A stretch of DNA of 64,000 bases from Sphingomonas sp. BAUL-RG-20F-R05-02 (GCF_022662305.1 NZ_JAKNQH010000001.1:744001-808000); one strand, 5' to 3'; shown: positions 36,439 through 49,148, numbered from the stretch's first letter. Numbers and translations: made by a program. The notes: generated by a model not told the origin, from the letters alone.

Positions 36439-39400
36439 TCAGGAATAATAGGATTGGAGTGGCCGCACTTCAAGGTTTCGTGTCGCAAGCGCCACGATCG
36501 CGTTTGCCGCCTCGACGCTCGCCGAAGCGGTGGTGAAGTACGGGATCCGCTGCGTCAGTGCCGCAGCGCGGATCGGCTGCGAGTCCTTCAGGCTCTGCCA
36601 ACCCTCGGTGGTGTTGAAGATCAGGTCCATCCCGCCGTCCTTGATGCGATCGACGATATGCGGCCGCCCCTGCGCTACCTTGTTGACGCGCTCCACCGCG
36701 ACCCCGTTGCGCTCGAGGAAATCGGCGGTGCCGCCGGTCGCGACGACAGTGAAACCGTGCTCGGCCAACTGCCGCATCGCCGGCAGGATAACGACCTTGT
36801 CGCTATCCTTCACACTGACGAACAACGTGCCCGACTTGGGTAGCACGGTGCCCGCGCCGAGCTGCGCCTTGGCGAACGCGATCGCGAAATCCGGGTCGAT
36901 TCCCATCACTTCGCCGGTCGACTTCATCTCCGGCGACAGCACAGGGTCGACGCCGGGGAAGCGCGCGAAGGGGAATACCGCTTCCTTCACCGCATAATAA
37001 CTGATGTTCCGGTCAATCGCCGGCAGATCTGCCAGTTTTTCACCTGCCATTACCCGAGCCGCGAGCTTGGCGATCGGCGCGCCGATCGCCTTGGCAACGA
37101 AGGGAACGGTGCGGCTGGCGCGCGGATTGACCTCGATCAGATAGACGAGGCCGTCCTTGATCGCGAACTGAATGTTCATCAGCCCTACCACGGACAGCGC
37201 CTTGGCAAGCTCGCGCGTCTGGCGCTCGATCTCGGCGATGATCTCAGGCGAGAGGCTGTAGGGCGGGATCGAGCAGGCGCTGTCGCCCGAATGGACGCCG
37301 GCCTCCTCGATATGCTGCAATACACCCGCCACCACGACATCGGTGCCGTCGCTGATCGCATCGACATCGACCTCGATTGCATCGCGGAGATACTGGTCGA
37401 TCAGCACCGGCGACGAGCCCGACACCTGCACCGCCGTCTGAATGTAATCGTCGAGCTGAACCAGCGAATCGACGATCTCCATCGCGCGGCCGCCGAGCAC
37501 GTAGCTCGGCCGCATCAGAACCGGGTAACCGATCCGCTCCGCCACCGCGACCGCCTCGTCGCGGCTGCGTGCGATGCCGTTGAGCGGCTGGCGCAGGCCG
37601 AGCTTGTTGATCATCGCCGCAAACCGCTCGCGATCCTCGGCAAGGTCGATCGCATCGGGTGAGGTGCCAAGGATCGGGATACCCGCATCCTGCAATGCCT
37701 GCGCGAGGTTGAGCGGGGTCTGCCCACCGAACTGCACGATCACGCCGTGCAGCGTGCCGTTCGACATCTCGACGTGCAGGATCTCCAGCACGTCCTCGGC
37801 GGTGAGCGGCTCGAAATACAACCGGTCGGAGGTGTCGTAATCGGTCGACACGGTCTCCGGGTTGCAGTTGACCATAATCGTCTCATAGCCCGCATCCGCC
37901 AGCGCGAAGCAGGCGTGACAGCAGCAGTAGTCGAACTCGATGCCCTGCCCGATCCGGTTCGGACCGCCACCGAGAATGACGACCTTCTTACGGTCGGTCG
38001 GCATGCTCTCGCACTCCGGCTCGCCAAAGGTGGGCGCCTCGTAGGTCGAGTACATATACGGCGTCTTGGCGTCGAACTCGGCCGCGCAGGTGTCGATACG
38101 CTTGAAAACCGGCCGCACGCCCAGCTTGTGACGCGCCGCACGCACCTCCGCTTCGGTGACGCCGCCGGTCATCGCCTTCACCGCTTCGTGGATCAGCCCG
38201 CGGCCCTGCGCGATGCCGCGTTCGTTGCCACGCAGATTGGCCGACTTGAGCGCGAGATACGCGAGCCGCTTGTCGGAGAAGCCCATCGCCTTCAGCTTGC
38301 GCATCCCCGCCGCATCGCGCGGCAGGCCGTCGTGGCATACGCCTTCCTCGGCGCGGACGATCTCGGCGATCCGCTCCAGGAACCACGGATCATATTTGGC
38401 GATCGCATGCACCTCGGCGACGGTGAAGCCCTCGCGCAGCGCTTGCGCCGCCACCAGCAGCCGGTCAGGCGTCGCCTTGGCGAGCGCCGCCTCGATCTCG
38501 ACACGCGGCGCGCCCGACAGCCGCTCGACCATGTTGAAGCCGGACAGACCGGTCTCCAGACCGCGCAACGCCTTCTGCAGCGATTCGTGGATGTTGCGGC
38601 CGATCGCCATCACCTCGCCGACCGACTTCATCGCGGTGCCGAGCACCTCCTCGGCGCCCTTGAACTTCTCGAAGGCGAAACGCGGGATCTTGGTAACGAC
38701 GTAATCGATCGTCGGCTCGAAGCTCGCCGGGGTTGCACCGGTGATATCGTTGGTGATCTCGTCAAGCGTGTAGCCGACCGCAAGCTTGGCGGCGACCTTG
38801 GCAATCGGGAAGCCGGTTGCCTTCGATGCCAGCGCCGAGGACCGCGACACGCGCGGGTTCATCTCGATCACGATCAGCCGGCCGTCCTTGGGGTTGACTG
38901 CGAACTGAACGTTGGAACCACCTGTTTCCACACCGATTTCGCGCAGCACCGCGATCGATGCGTTGCGCATGATCTGGTATTCCTTGTCGGTCAGCGTCAG
39001 CGCCGGTGCGACCGTGATCGAATCGCCGGTGTGCACGCCCATCGGATCGATATTCTCGATCGCGCAGATGATGATGCAATTGTCGTGGCGGTCGCGCACG
39101 ACCTCCATCTCATATTCCTTCCAACCGAGCAGCGACTCCTCGATCAGCACCTCGTTGGTCGGCGAAGCATCCAGCCCCGAGCGCACGATCGCGATGAACT
39201 CCTCGCGGTTGTACGCCACACCACCACCGGTGCCGCCAAGCGTGAAGCTCGGCCGGATGATCGACGGCAGCCCGGTCCGCTCCAGCGCGACCAACGCCTC
39301 CTCGACGGTATGCGCGATTGCCGAACGCGCGGATTCGAGGCCGATCTTGTCCATCGCATCGCGGAACTTGAGCCGATCCTCGGCCTTGTCGATTGCGGCG

Positions 39401-39759
39401 GCATCGGCACCGATCATCTGCACGCCGAACTTCGCGAGCGTGCCGTCGTTATACAGCGCCAGCGCGGTGTTGAGCGCGGTCTGCCCGCCCATCGTCGGCA
39501 GCACCGCGTCGGGCCGCTCCTTCTCGATGATCTTGGCGACGATCTCGGGCGTGATCGGCTCGACATAGGTCGCGTCAGCCAGCTCGGGATCGGTCATGAT
39601 CGTCGCGGGGTTCGAATTGACCAGGACGATGCGGTAACCCTCCTCGCGCAGCGCCTTGATCGCCTGCACGCCCGAATAATCGAACTCGCAGGCCTGGCCG
39701 ATCACGATCGGCCCAGCGCCGATGACGAGGATGGAGGAGATGTCGGTGCGTTTTGGCAT
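36439..39759 (-). CDS. carB: Carbamoyl-phosphate synthase large subunit
   Basis: 1106 aa from the ATG at 39759. It makes carbamoyl phosphate for arginine and pyrimidine synthesis from bicarbonate, ATP and the ammonia channelled from CarA. Two homologous ATP-grasp halves are visible ([17 protein letters not shown] near the start, [17 protein letters not shown] near residue 575), with ATP-binding blocks [22 protein letters not shown] and [16 protein letters not shown]. The C-terminal MGS-type allosteric domain ([14 protein letters not shown]) is present. Its ATG overlaps the stop of the RraB-like gene by one base. Confidence 0.99.
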   Translation of the reverse strand: MPKRTDISSILVIGAGPIVIGQACEFDYSGVQAIKALREEGYRIVLVNSNPATIMTDPELADATYVEPITPEIVAKIIEKERPDAVLPTMGGQTALNTALALYNDGTLAKFGVQMIGADAAAIDKAEDRLKFRDAMDKIGLESARSAIAHTVEEALVALERTGLPSIIRPSFTLGGTGGGVAYNREEFIAIVRSGLDASPTNEVLIEESLLGWKEYEMEVVRDRHDNCIIICAIENIDPMGVHTGDSITVAPALTLTDKEYQIMRNASIAVLREIGVETGGSNVQFAVNPKDGRLIVIEMNPRVSRSSALASKATGFPIAKVAAKLAVGYTLDEITNDITGATPASFEPTIDYVVTKIPRFAFEKFKGAEEVLGTAMKSVGEVMAIGRNIHESLQKALRGLETGLSGFNMVERLSGAPRVEIEAALAKATPDRLLVAAQALREGFTVAEVHAIAKYDPWFLERIAEIVRAEEGVCHDGLPRDAAGMRKLKAMGFSDKRLAYLALKSANLRGNERGIAQGRGLIHEAVKAMTGGVTEAEVRAARHKLGVRPVFKRIDTCAAEFDAKTPYMYSTYEAPTFGEPECESMPTDRKKVVILGGGPNRIGQGIEFDYCCCHACFALADAGYETIMVNCNPETVSTDYDTSDRLYFEPLTAEDVLEILHVEMSNGTLHGVIVQFGGQTPLNLAQALQDAGIPILGTSPDAIDLAEDRERFAAMINKLGLRQPLNGIARSRDEAVAVAERIGYPVLMRPSYVLGGRAMEIVDSLVQLDDYIQTAVQVSGSSPVLIDQYLRDAIEVDVDAISDGTDVVVAGVLQHIEEAGVHSGDSACSIPPYSLSPEIIAEIERQTRELAKALSVVGLMNIQFAIKDGLVYLIEVNPRASRTVPFVAKAIGAPIAKLAARVMAGEKLADLPAIDRNISYYAVKEAVFPFARFPGVDPVLSPEMKSTGEVMGIDPDFAIAFAKAQLGAGTVLPKSGTLFVSVKDSDKVVILPAMRQLAEHGFTVVATGGTADFLERNGVAVERVNKVAQGRPHIVDRIKDGGMDLIFNTTEGWQSLKDSQPIRAAALTQRIPYFTTASASVEAANAIVALATRNLEVRPLQSYYS

Positions 39760-40118
39760 CAGTCTTTTCCGGTCTCGGCGGTGCAACCCCAGCCGTCATA
39801 TTCAACGTCGTAGGCGAGTTCGATCTGCAGGCATTTCACCGTCAGCGCGCGGATCGCGTCCGCTTCGGCGGTCTGCTCGCTGCCGAGGAACGTGGCGAGT
39901 TCGCCATCCTCGGTCTCCTCGCGCTCGATTAAACTGAAGCCGAGGCTCTCGGCGTCATCCTCCAGCCGTTCGAGCGCAGCCTCGTCACCACGAAAGCTCA
40001 CGTCGACGAGGCGGACGATCCCGGCAACGTCGCCATTCTCGGCAAGGCTGGCGAGCACCTCCTTGTCAGCGGCCCATTCCGCCTCGACGCGGGCGGGATC
40101 GACGTCTGGAAGGGTCAT
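39759..40118 (-). CDS. RraB-like (ribonuclease E inhibitor B family) protein
   Basis: 119 aa, very acidic. The pattern ([50 protein letters not shown], and a C-terminal [14 protein letters not shown]) matches the RraB/DUF695-type fold; RraB binds and restrains RNase E in enterobacteria. No residue-level evidence shows RNase E binding here. It sits between carA and carB, overlapping carA by 4 bp and carB by 1 bp, so its translation is tied to carbamoyl-phosphate synthase. Confidence 0.75.
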   Translation of the reverse strand: MTLPDVDPARVEAEWAADKEVLASLAENGDVAGIVRLVDVSFRGDEAALERLEDDAESLGFSLIEREETEDGELATFLGSEQTAEADAIRALTVKCLQIELAYDVEYDGWGCTAETGKD

Positions 40119-41281
40119 GCCGTCAAACTCCCCACGAACTTCTCGAACAGATACAGGCTGTCTTGCGGACCCGGCGACGCCTCGGGGTGGTATTGTACCG
40201 AGAAGACCGGGCGGTCGGTCAGTTCCAGCCCGGCGTTCGATCCGTCGAACAGCGAGACGTGGGTCGCCTTGGCATTGGCCGGCAATGTCTCACTCAGCAC
40301 CGAGAAACCGTGGTTCATCGAGGTGATTTCGACCACACCATCCGACAAGCGCTGCACGGGATGATTGGCGCCGCGATGGCCCTGGAACATCTTGCTGGTC
40401 TCCGCCCCGACCGCGAGCGCGAGCAGCTGGTGGCCGAGGCAGATGCCGAACAGCGGCTTGCCGGTTTCCAGCAGGTCGCGGATCACCGGCACTGCGTAAG
40501 CGCCGGTCGCGGCGGGATCGCCCGGGCCGTTCGACAGGAAGATGCCATCGGGGGCGAGCGCCATCACGTCGGCCGCAGTAGCGGTGGCGGGCACTACCGA
40601 CACCTTCGCACCGGCCGCGACGAGGTTGCGGAAGATGTTATGCTTTGAGCCGTAATCGATCGCGACGACGTGCGGACGTGCGTCCTCGCCTGCGCTCTCG
40701 GCATAGCCGAAGCCGAGCCGCCATAGCCCGCCTTCCCAGCCGCCATGCGTTTCGCGCGTCACTTCGATGGCGAGGTCCATGCCCTCCAGCCCTGGCCAGC
40801 CCTGCGCCTGCGCGAGCAGCGCGGGAATGTCGAACACGCCGTCTGCGTCGTGCGCGATCACGCCGTTGGGTGCGCCACCTGCGCGGATGCGCTTGGTCAG
40901 CGCGCGCGTGTCGATGCCCGCGAGACCGATGCGATTGTGGCGACGCATCCAGTCGTCAAGCCGCTCGACGCTGCGAAAATTGGAGGGTTCGGTCACGTCC
41001 TCGCGCACGATCATGCCGAGCGCGTGCGGCTCGTCCGCCTCGATATCGTCGGGGTTGGCGCCGACATTGCCGATGTGCGGGAAGGTGAAGGTGATGATCT
41101 GACCCGCGAAGGAGGGATCGGTCATGATCTCCTGATACCCGGTCATCGCGGTGTGGAAACAGACCTCGCCGACCGCCGCGCCCTCGATACCGAAACCACG
41201 GCCCCACAGCACGTCACCGGATGCCAGAACCAATACGCCGGTGGCGCCTTCGGGCGCGGAAATGGGTTTGGCGTCGGCCAT
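40115..41281 (-). CDS. carA: Carbamoyl-phosphate synthase small (glutaminase) subunit
   Basis: 388 aa. The N-terminal CarA domain (LASGDVLWGRGFG, GEVCFHTAMTGYQEIMTDPSFAGQIITFT) is followed by a class I glutamine amidotransferase domain with the nucleophile Cys in PLFGICLGHQLLALA and the His/Glu pair in VQYHPEASPGP. It releases ammonia from glutamine for CarB. First gene of the carA - RraB-like - carB operon; divergent from yqeY over 166 bp, in which no leader peptide or known riboswitch was recognised. Confidence 0.99.
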   Translation of the reverse strand: MADAKPISAPEGATGVLVLASGDVLWGRGFGIEGAAVGEVCFHTAMTGYQEIMTDPSFAGQIITFTFPHIGNVGANPDDIEADEPHALGMIVREDVTEPSNFRSVERLDDWMRRHNRIGLAGIDTRALTKRIRAGGAPNGVIAHDADGVFDIPALLAQAQGWPGLEGMDLAIEVTRETHGGWEGGLWRLGFGYAESAGEDARPHVVAIDYGSKHNIFRNLVAAGAKVSVVPATATAADVMALAPDGIFLSNGPGDPAATGAYAVPVIRDLLETGKPLFGICLGHQLLALAVGAETSKMFQGHRGANHPVQRLSDGVVEITSMNHGFSVLSETLPANAKATHVSLFDGSNAGLELTDRPVFSVQYHPEASPGPQDSLYLFEKFVGSLTA

Positions 41282-41447
41282 GATCGGCGGGCACTCCTCG
41301 TTTGGGTTGGCGATGTCGCTAAGGCGCGGCAGCTAGAACCAGCGGGGGGTAGCGTCAATCTGTTATCGGCGCGGCGGTTCGGCTAAGCGACGGGTTTGGA
41401 TGCGCGGGCGACCATCCCGCCCCGCGCTCGACGACAAGGATACGCAT

Positions 41448-41900
41448 ATGATTCGCGACGACATCAAGGCCGCGCTCGTCACCGCCATGAAGGCCGGCGA
41501 AAAGGCCGACACCGCCACGCTGCGCCTCGTGCAATCGGCGATCAAGAACCGCGACATCGAGGCGCGCACCGGCAAGGCGCCCGACGATGACGACACGCTG
41601 GTGGTCGAAGTGCTCCAGAAGATGGTCAAGCAGCGGCGCGAATCGATCGAGATGTTCGAAAAAGGTGGCCGTCAGGAACTCGCCGATGCCGAGGCGGCCG
41701 AGATCGCGGTGATCGAACGCTTCCTGCCGCAGCAGATGAGCGAAGCCGAGACGACTGCGGCGATCGAGGCGATCAAGACCGAACTCGGCGCTAGCGGAAT
41801 GAAGGACATGGGCCGCGTGATGGCCGAACTGAAAGCGCGCCACGCCCAGACGCTCGACATGAGCAAGGCGAGCGGGCTGGTGAAGGCGGCGCTTTCGTAA
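41448..41900 (+). CDS. GatB/YqeY domain protein
   Basis: 150 aa from the ATG at 41448 (AAGGA upstream). The family start MIRDDIKAALVTAMKAGEKADTATLRLVQSAIKNRDIEAR and the block VLQKMVKQRRESIEMFEKGGRQELADAEAAEIAVIERFLPQQMSE are typical of YqeY. The domain resembles the C-terminal tRNA-binding part of GatB, but stand-alone YqeY proteins have no settled role. It is the first gene of yqeY - dnaG - rpoD, 49 bp before dnaG; in enterobacteria rpsU holds this place. Confidence 0.93.
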   Translation: MIRDDIKAALVTAMKAGEKADTATLRLVQSAIKNRDIEARTGKAPDDDDTLVVEVLQKMVKQRRESIEMFEKGGRQELADAEAAEIAVIERFLPQQMSEAETTAAIEAIKTELGASGMKDMGRVMAELKARHAQTLDMSKASGLVKAALS

Positions 41901-41949
41901 ACGGTTGCAAATCGGGCGGTGCGTGGGATATTGCGTGGTATCATAGAGC

Positions 41950-43841
41950 GTGAGTTTATCCCCCGCCTTCCTGGACGAACTGCGTTCCCGCACGACGCTG
42001 TCGACGCTGATCGGGCGCACGACCAAGCTGCAAAAGGCTGGTCGAGAGTATCGCGCATGCTGCCCGTTTCATAACGAGAAGAGCCCGAGCTTCTACGTCA
42101 ACGACGACAAGGGCTTCTATCATTGCTTCGGCTGTTCCGCGCACGGCGACGCGATCCGGTGGCTGACCGAACAGCGCGGGCTACCGTTCATGGATGCGGT
42201 GAAAGAACTCGCACAGGCGGCGGGCATGGAACTCCCCGCGATGGACGCCCGCTCGGCCGAACGTGCCGAGGTCGCCAAGGGGCTCCATGAAGCGTGCGCG
42301 GATGCATCGGCATGGTTCACCGAACAGCTCCACGGCCTCGGCGGGGCGGACGCGCGCGCCGTGCTGGAAAAGCGCGGCATCCGCGCGGAGACGGCGCGGG
42401 ATTTCGGCCTCGGGTTCGCGCCGGATTCGCGGGGCAAGCTGAAGACCGCGCTGAAGGATTATGGCGACTCCATGCTCGTCGAGGCCGGCTTGCTGATCTC
42501 GGTCGAGAACAAGGATCCGTACGACCGCTTCCGCGGGCGGCTGATGATCCCGATCCGCGACCAGCGCGGCCGCGCGATCGCGTTCGGCGGCCGCATCATC
42601 GGTGATGGTGAGCCCAAGTACCTCAACTCGCCCGAGACGCCGTTGTTCGACAAGGGCCGCACGCTCTACAACCTCGACAAGGCCGCCCCGGCTGCGCGGA
42701 AGGCCAACCGCGTGCTGGTGGTCGAAGGCTATATGGACGTGATCGCGCTGGCGCAGGCGGGATTTGGCGAGGCGGTCGCCCCGCTCGGCACCGCGCTGAC
42801 CGAGGCGCAGCTCGAGCGGCTGTGGCGGATGCACGACGTGCCGATCCTGTGCTTCGATGGCGACGGCGCCGGGCGAAAGGCGGCGATCCGCGCCGCGCAC
42901 CGTGCCTTGCCGATGCTCACCCCCGGCCGCAGCCTCGCCTTCGTCACGCTGCCACAGGGACAAGACCCGGACGATCTCGTGCGGGCCAAGGGACCGGGCG
43001 CGTTTGAGGCGTTGCTGCGAGATACGCAGCCGCTGGTCGATCGGCTGTGGGCGCACGAGGTCGCCGCCGAGCCGACCACCACGCCCGAACAGAAGGCGGG
43101 CCTAAAGGCGCGCTTTACCGAGCTGGCCAACAGCATCGCGGATAACGACGTAAAGCACGAATATCTCGCCGATTTCCGCCGCCGCTTCAATGAAATGTTC
43201 CGCCCGCAACGTACGCCGTTCGTGCCGCGCGCGCCCGGTCCTGCCGGCAATCGTGGCGGCGGCGGTCGTCGCGGCGGGCAGCCGTGGAAGCCGCCGATTG
43301 GCCCGGTGGTCGAACAGACCAAAGGGGTGCGCGCCGCCGGGATCGATCCGATTCTCGCCAAGGCGGTGCTCGCCGGACTGATCCGCCATCCGGCCGAAAT
43401 CGCGCGGCACATGGAGGTGCTGGGCTCGCTCAGGCTGGTCGATGGTGCGCTTGGTCGGCTGTTCGAGGCGGTAGTCGACCTCGCGATCGAGGATCAGACG
43501 CTTGATAGCGACCGTCTCGTCACCATATTGGCTAAATCCGGTTTCGACACGATCGCATCCGATCTTCTGGCGCCTTCCGGATTCAATTACTCGTTCAACC
43601 AGCGCGATGCAGATCCGGTGGCAGCGCGGGAGGATTTGGATGAAGCGATCGCGATTTTGGTGACGCGGCCGGAAATCGACAAGGCTTTGGCCGCCGTGAA
43701 CCACGATGAAGTCAGCCGATCCGACGAAGCATTTGCACGTCAGGTCGCATTGATTAGAGAACAGCAGGCGCTCAACGCTCGCCTTGCAAATCTTTTGCAA
43801 GCGAAGGAAGACGCCAGAATGATTAGAGCCGAGGGCAATTG

Positions 43842-43842
<1 letters not shown>
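41950..43842 (+). CDS. dnaG: DNA primase
   Basis: 630 aa, GTG start. The N-terminal CHC2 zinc-binding domain shows [25 protein letters not shown] (about residues 38-63). The catalytic core (about 120-340) carries GFAPDS, the [12 protein letters not shown] segment and the TOPRIM acidic residues in [11 protein letters not shown] and [11 protein letters not shown] Gly/Arg-rich linker (about 435-450) precedes the C-terminal helicase-binding region. It makes RNA primers at the replication fork. Its TGA overlaps the rpoD ATG by one base (TGATG). Confidence 0.99.
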
Positions 43843-45872
<2,030 letters not shown>

Positions 45873-45890
45873 TCAAGCTGACGAACAGTG

Positions 45891-45922
45891 GAAGGCCGCG
45901 CCGGGCAACTGGCGCGGCCTTC
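45891..45922 (+). terminator. Terminator after rpoD
   Basis: A perfect 12-bp stem GAAGGCCGCGCC (45891-45902) with its complement (45911-45922), loop GGGCAACT, 18 bp after the rpoD stop. The stem ends in CCTTC but no long T-run follows. Confidence 0.75.
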
Positions 45923-46016
45923 GCGTATCCTGACGGCAAATCATGAAATTGCCGTGACTTGCTCCGTTCCGGCGCGGAGTCATCGTAAACTACCGCCGAT
46001 CCCGTAAGCCGTCGCT

Positions 46017-46889
46017 ATGCTCGATCCGGTTCCACCTCCCCGTCAAATCGTTACGTCTTCCGATCTCGTCCGTCACTTCGGCTATTGGCAGGACCGCGCC
46101 GCGCGAACGCCGGTCTATATCCTTCACCGTGGTCGCCCCCGACTGGTGCTCACCTCGGTTGAAATCATGGATGCGCTGTGCGCGCCGCATTTCTCCGGCC
46201 AAGGCTGCGGTCCCGATCTTGCGGCCGTGCTGGAACGGGTCGAGGATCGGGTGCTTATCGCCAACGACCGCCAACAGATCATCGCCGCCAGCGATACCGC
46301 TCGCCGCGATTTCGGTGATCTCGCGGAGATCGGCCGTGCGCTGGTGCGGATCGTACCGGAATACGTTCAGACGCAACTCGCCGCCGGGATCGATCGCGTT
46401 TCCCGAACAGGCGTCGCTGTCTCGCTCGATCTGCCGTCACGTGCGCCGTTGATCGAGAGCATGACCTTGCTGATCGATGCCTGGCCCGGCGGTGTGATGC
46501 TCGTCGCGCGCGATGCCGCTGGCGATGCCGAAATGGCCGAACGTGCGGCACTGGATGAAGCGATTACGGCCAGTGACGCAATAGCTCCAGTCCGGATCGA
46601 TTTGCGCGGGCGGCTCGAAAGCGGATCATCCTCTCTGGCCGCATGGTGCAACCTTCGCACCGACGCACTCGCGGCGGTGCCGTTCGCCAGCCTATTCGAC
46701 GGGTCATCCCAAGGCGCTATTCGCGACGCCATAGATCGCGTGATCCGCACCGGACAAGCGTTACAGATCAATGCCTTACTGCTCGCCAATCTGACGGTGC
46801 CGGCGGCCGTGAGGATCGGCTTTGCCGCACGCCGAACCGGCGCCAGCGTTTCCGGCATCGCCGCCGTTCTGATTACACGAGTAGGTTGA
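46017..46889 (+). CDS. PAS-type sensor protein with Phd/YefM-like N-terminus
   Basis: 290 aa. Residues about 10-55 (SSDLVRHFGYWQDRAARTPVYILHRGRPRLVLTSVEIMDAL) follow the pattern of Phd/YefM antitoxin DNA-binding domains: a Ser-x-x-x-Phe helix, a PVYI-hairpin and a second helix. Two PAS-like regions follow: about 65-165 (VLERVEDRVLIANDRQQIIAASDTARRDFG) and about 185-290. No kinase, cyclase or other enzymatic domain is visible and no toxin gene is adjacent. It may be a one-component regulator that senses a signal by PAS and binds DNA through the antitoxin-like part. Start without a strong ribosome site. Confidence 0.6.
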   Translation: MLDPVPPPRQIVTSSDLVRHFGYWQDRAARTPVYILHRGRPRLVLTSVEIMDALCAPHFSGQGCGPDLAAVLERVEDRVLIANDRQQIIAASDTARRDFGDLAEIGRALVRIVPEYVQTQLAAGIDRVSRTGVAVSLDLPSRAPLIESMTLLIDAWPGGVMLVARDAAGDAEMAERAALDEAITASDAIAPVRIDLRGRLESGSSSLAAWCNLRTDALAAVPFASLFDGSSQGAIRDAIDRVIRTGQALQINALLLANLTVPAAVRIGFAARRTGASVSGIAAVLITRVG

Positions 46890-46995
46890 GACAGGCTTAA
46901 ACCGCTTTAAACCACGTCTTTACGTGCTTCGTATAAACCCGACGGGCAAACCGTGCGGCAGGCGGCCATTACGGTCCGGACAGGGGCAGACATCA

Positions 46996-47652
46996 ATGGC
47001 GTTACAAGCCGCATCAACGAACCGCGCCGAGGGCGTGTGGCAAGTACTCGCCGCCCTGGCAGCGACAGATGGCAGCGCCGCGCACCCGCTGGTCGCGACG
47101 CTCGTCACGCCTGCCGCCGCCAAACGAGATCTGGCGGACGCGATTCACGCGATCTGCACGATTCATGGTCGCTATCTGTTCGATCAGGTTGCACTGCCCG
47201 ACGATGACACTGCCGCCGAGTGGTTCGCCGCCGTCACGCAGGCTTTCACCGCCGAACGCACGTATCTCGCGCACCTGACGGCGGCCGCCGGGCCGCTGCC
47301 CTCCACGCCAGGTCAGGCCGAGGCCGACGCGGCGTTCGCCAATCAGCGCCACGCCTTCGATATGCTCGCCCGCTCCAGCCGCAAGGGCTGCGCGATCGGC
47401 GCCGCGCTCGCGCTGATCCTCGACTGGCGCGCAATTCGCGGCGTGCTCGACGCCGCAGCAGAGCGCTTCGGTGTGATGGTACCCCCCCGCGAGTTGCCCG
47501 ACATGGACGGCATCGCCGCGCTCGCCGCGACGCTCGGCGATACGCCTGCGACACAGCGCGCGATCGCATTTGGCGCAGAGCAGGTGTTTGCCCAACATCG
47601 CGGTTTGTGGAGCCTGCTTGAAGCGCGGGCGAGCGCGCGCGATCACGCCTGA
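46996..47652 (+). CDS. Uncharacterised alpha-helical protein
   Basis: 218 aa from the ATG at 46996; the frame opens at 46924 but the first 24 codons look non-coding. Strongly coding by composition, Ala-rich and helical, without signal peptide or membrane segment. Recognisable islands are DGSAAHPLVATL, KRDLADAIHAICTIHGRYL and DMLARSSRKGCAIGAALALILDWRAIRGVLDAAAERFGV. A conserved-looking LADAIHAICTIHGR segment suggests a sphingomonad-specific family (possibly a DUF6975-type protein, from memory and uncertain). No function is proposed. Confidence 0.6.
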   Translation: MALQAASTNRAEGVWQVLAALAATDGSAAHPLVATLVTPAAAKRDLADAIHAICTIHGRYLFDQVALPDDDTAAEWFAAVTQAFTAERTYLAHLTAAAGPLPSTPGQAEADAAFANQRHAFDMLARSSRKGCAIGAALALILDWRAIRGVLDAAAERFGVMVPPRELPDMDGIAALAATLGDTPATQRAIAFGAEQVFAQHRGLWSLLEARASARDHA

Positions 47653-48194
47653 CCGGATCAATTTCGTCTCCAGTTGCTCTGCCTGCTAGATCCGGTCGCA
47701 CATCCGGCGTTTACGAGCGCCGATAGACTACACCGGTGCGACGCAGCACCGTATCAGGTGCCGGACGAGGCAATTGCAACGCCGACCTGCGGGGGCGGCC
47801 GGATCGATGGTTCGGCGCAGCTAGTGTCACAGGCAGCCTTTTGTCCCGCGCTCGGTGCGGACGGATCATCCAGTCGAAGGCGCAATGACGGGTCAAGCTG
47901 GCCGCTGATTGTTCGCTTGTTCAGCGGCTTCTGCTGGCGATGCGGCATGTCGACCTTCAGTACATCCATGCGCATGTGATCCTAGTCTTGGTCGGACCGT
48001 ACGACCTTACAGAGTAGCTTACGCCGGTAGCGACGATCATGAACCTGACCGATGTACTCGGCGCTCTTGTCGATCGGAACGACAGTCAACAAGCGCCAAG
48101 CGCCGGACGGTTAGAGTTTGCTTCGGTTTGGTAACCTGCTTTTAAACCAGCTTCGCTTACCCGGCGGTTGGGGGGTGCCTTGTAAGGTGCCTGT
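47653..48194. other. 542-bp intergenic region
   Basis: No convincing gene. The minus strand has a 73-codon open frame (47754-47975) with a weak AGGA before its ATG, but its composition is not convincing. The last 80 bases are lower in GC (AGAGTTTGCTTCGGTTTGG and a TTTTAAA stretch) and probably hold the promoter of the CHAP-domain gene. Confidence 0.4.
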
Positions 48195-48752
48195 ATGCGA
48201 TGTGTATTTCGCCTGTTGGCTTGCTCAGCCGCGCTTTTGGCGGGGTCCCCGCTTTGTGCGGGTTCTCTTCTCGATTATGTCGGGGAGTGCGTGCCGTTCG
48301 CGCGCGCAGCCTCGGGCATCCAGATCTACGGCGATGCCTGGACGTGGTGGTCCAAAGCCGCCGGCCACTATCAACGCGGCGACGTCCCCCGGGTCGGTTC
48401 GGTCATCGTGTTCTCAAAGACGTCGCGACTGCCGATGGGGCATGTCGCGGTCATCAGCCGGATCGTCGATCCGCGTGTGGTGATGGTGACCCACGCCAAC
48501 TGGTCGCGCCAGAATGGCAGACGCGGCCACGCCGAACAGGACGTGACGCTGACCGACGTTTCCGCCGACAACACGTGGCGAGAGGTGAAGGTGTGGTACC
48601 GCGACATGGACGGACTCGGCAGCACCACCTATCCGGTTTCGGGCTTCATCTATGGCAGCGCGGTCGATGGGGCGCGACGCGCTCATGTTGCGCCTGAACT
48701 GACCGGCCGCGACCCGGACTATGTCGGGGCGTTGCTGGACGTATATCGCTAG
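48195..48752 (+). CDS. Secreted CHAP-domain amidase/endopeptidase
   Basis: 185 aa. A signal peptide (MRCVFRLLACSAALLAGSPLCAG) is followed by one CHAP domain: nucleophile C32 in VGECVPFARAASG, H83 in LPMGHVAVISR, and N102 in THANWS. CHAP enzymes cut peptidoglycan amide bonds; similar short secreted proteins in sphingomonads have this same layout. The mature part begins almost at the catalytic Cys, so no cell-wall targeting domain is present. Probably periplasmic wall remodelling or turnover. Transcribed alone. Confidence 0.9.
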   Translation: MRCVFRLLACSAALLAGSPLCAGSLLDYVGECVPFARAASGIQIYGDAWTWWSKAAGHYQRGDVPRVGSVIVFSKTSRLPMGHVAVISRIVDPRVVMVTHANWSRQNGRRGHAEQDVTLTDVSADNTWREVKVWYRDMDGLGSTTYPVSGFIYGSAVDGARRAHVAPELTGRDPDYVGALLDVYR

Positions 48753-48886
48753 GATCCGGTCGCTTTAGTGGCGGCGCGAACTGCCGGCCCCCGCCCCCCG
48801 CATCCATCAGTGCTGGATGCAAAACGGTGCGGGGACGCTGCGCCCACGCTACCGTACACCTCGCTCAAAGCTTCTCCGTACCGTAA

Positions 48887-49030
48887 TCAGCCACGAATCG
48901 CGACGAGCTTCGCCTCGAACATCTGCGCCAGTTCAAGGCGGCGTTTGCGTGCTTCCTCGGTTACGGCAGTACGTGCCGCGACATTCTCCTGCATGGCACG
49001 CCGTGCATAATAATGAACATTCGACTCCAT
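48887..49030 (-). CDS. Small conserved-looking protein, 47 aa
   Basis: ATG at 49030 to TGA at 48887. The protein starts MESNVHYYARRAMQENVAART and continues as a charged helix (AVTEEARKRRLELAQMFEAKLVAIRG). The YYARRA-type opening and regular amphipathic helix resemble several small uncharacterised alphaproteobacterial proteins, and codon use matches neighbouring genes. The ribosome site is weak (AGGGCGGG, 11 bases upstream). Function unknown. Confidence 0.55.
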   Translation of the reverse strand: MESNVHYYARRAMQENVAARTAVTEEARKRRLELAQMFEAKLVAIRG

Positions 49031-49148
49031 AGGTGCAGACCCGCCCTTGCCACCAAGTGTTCCAAGATGCTCACGCTACTGCGCGCGTTATGACCAAGAT
49101 CATAAGCTTTTGTGACAAAATGGCGCTGCGGCGCGGCGGGTGGCGCAA

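Noticed and set aside
37747..39813. 688-codon plus-strand open frame opposite carB
   Set aside because: High-GC codon use of carB leaves the opposite frame open; the translation is His/Arg/Asp-rich without domain features.
47754..47975. 73-codon minus-strand ORF in the gap before the CHAP gene
   Set aside because: Weak ribosome site and unconvincing composition; kept only as a note in the gap description.
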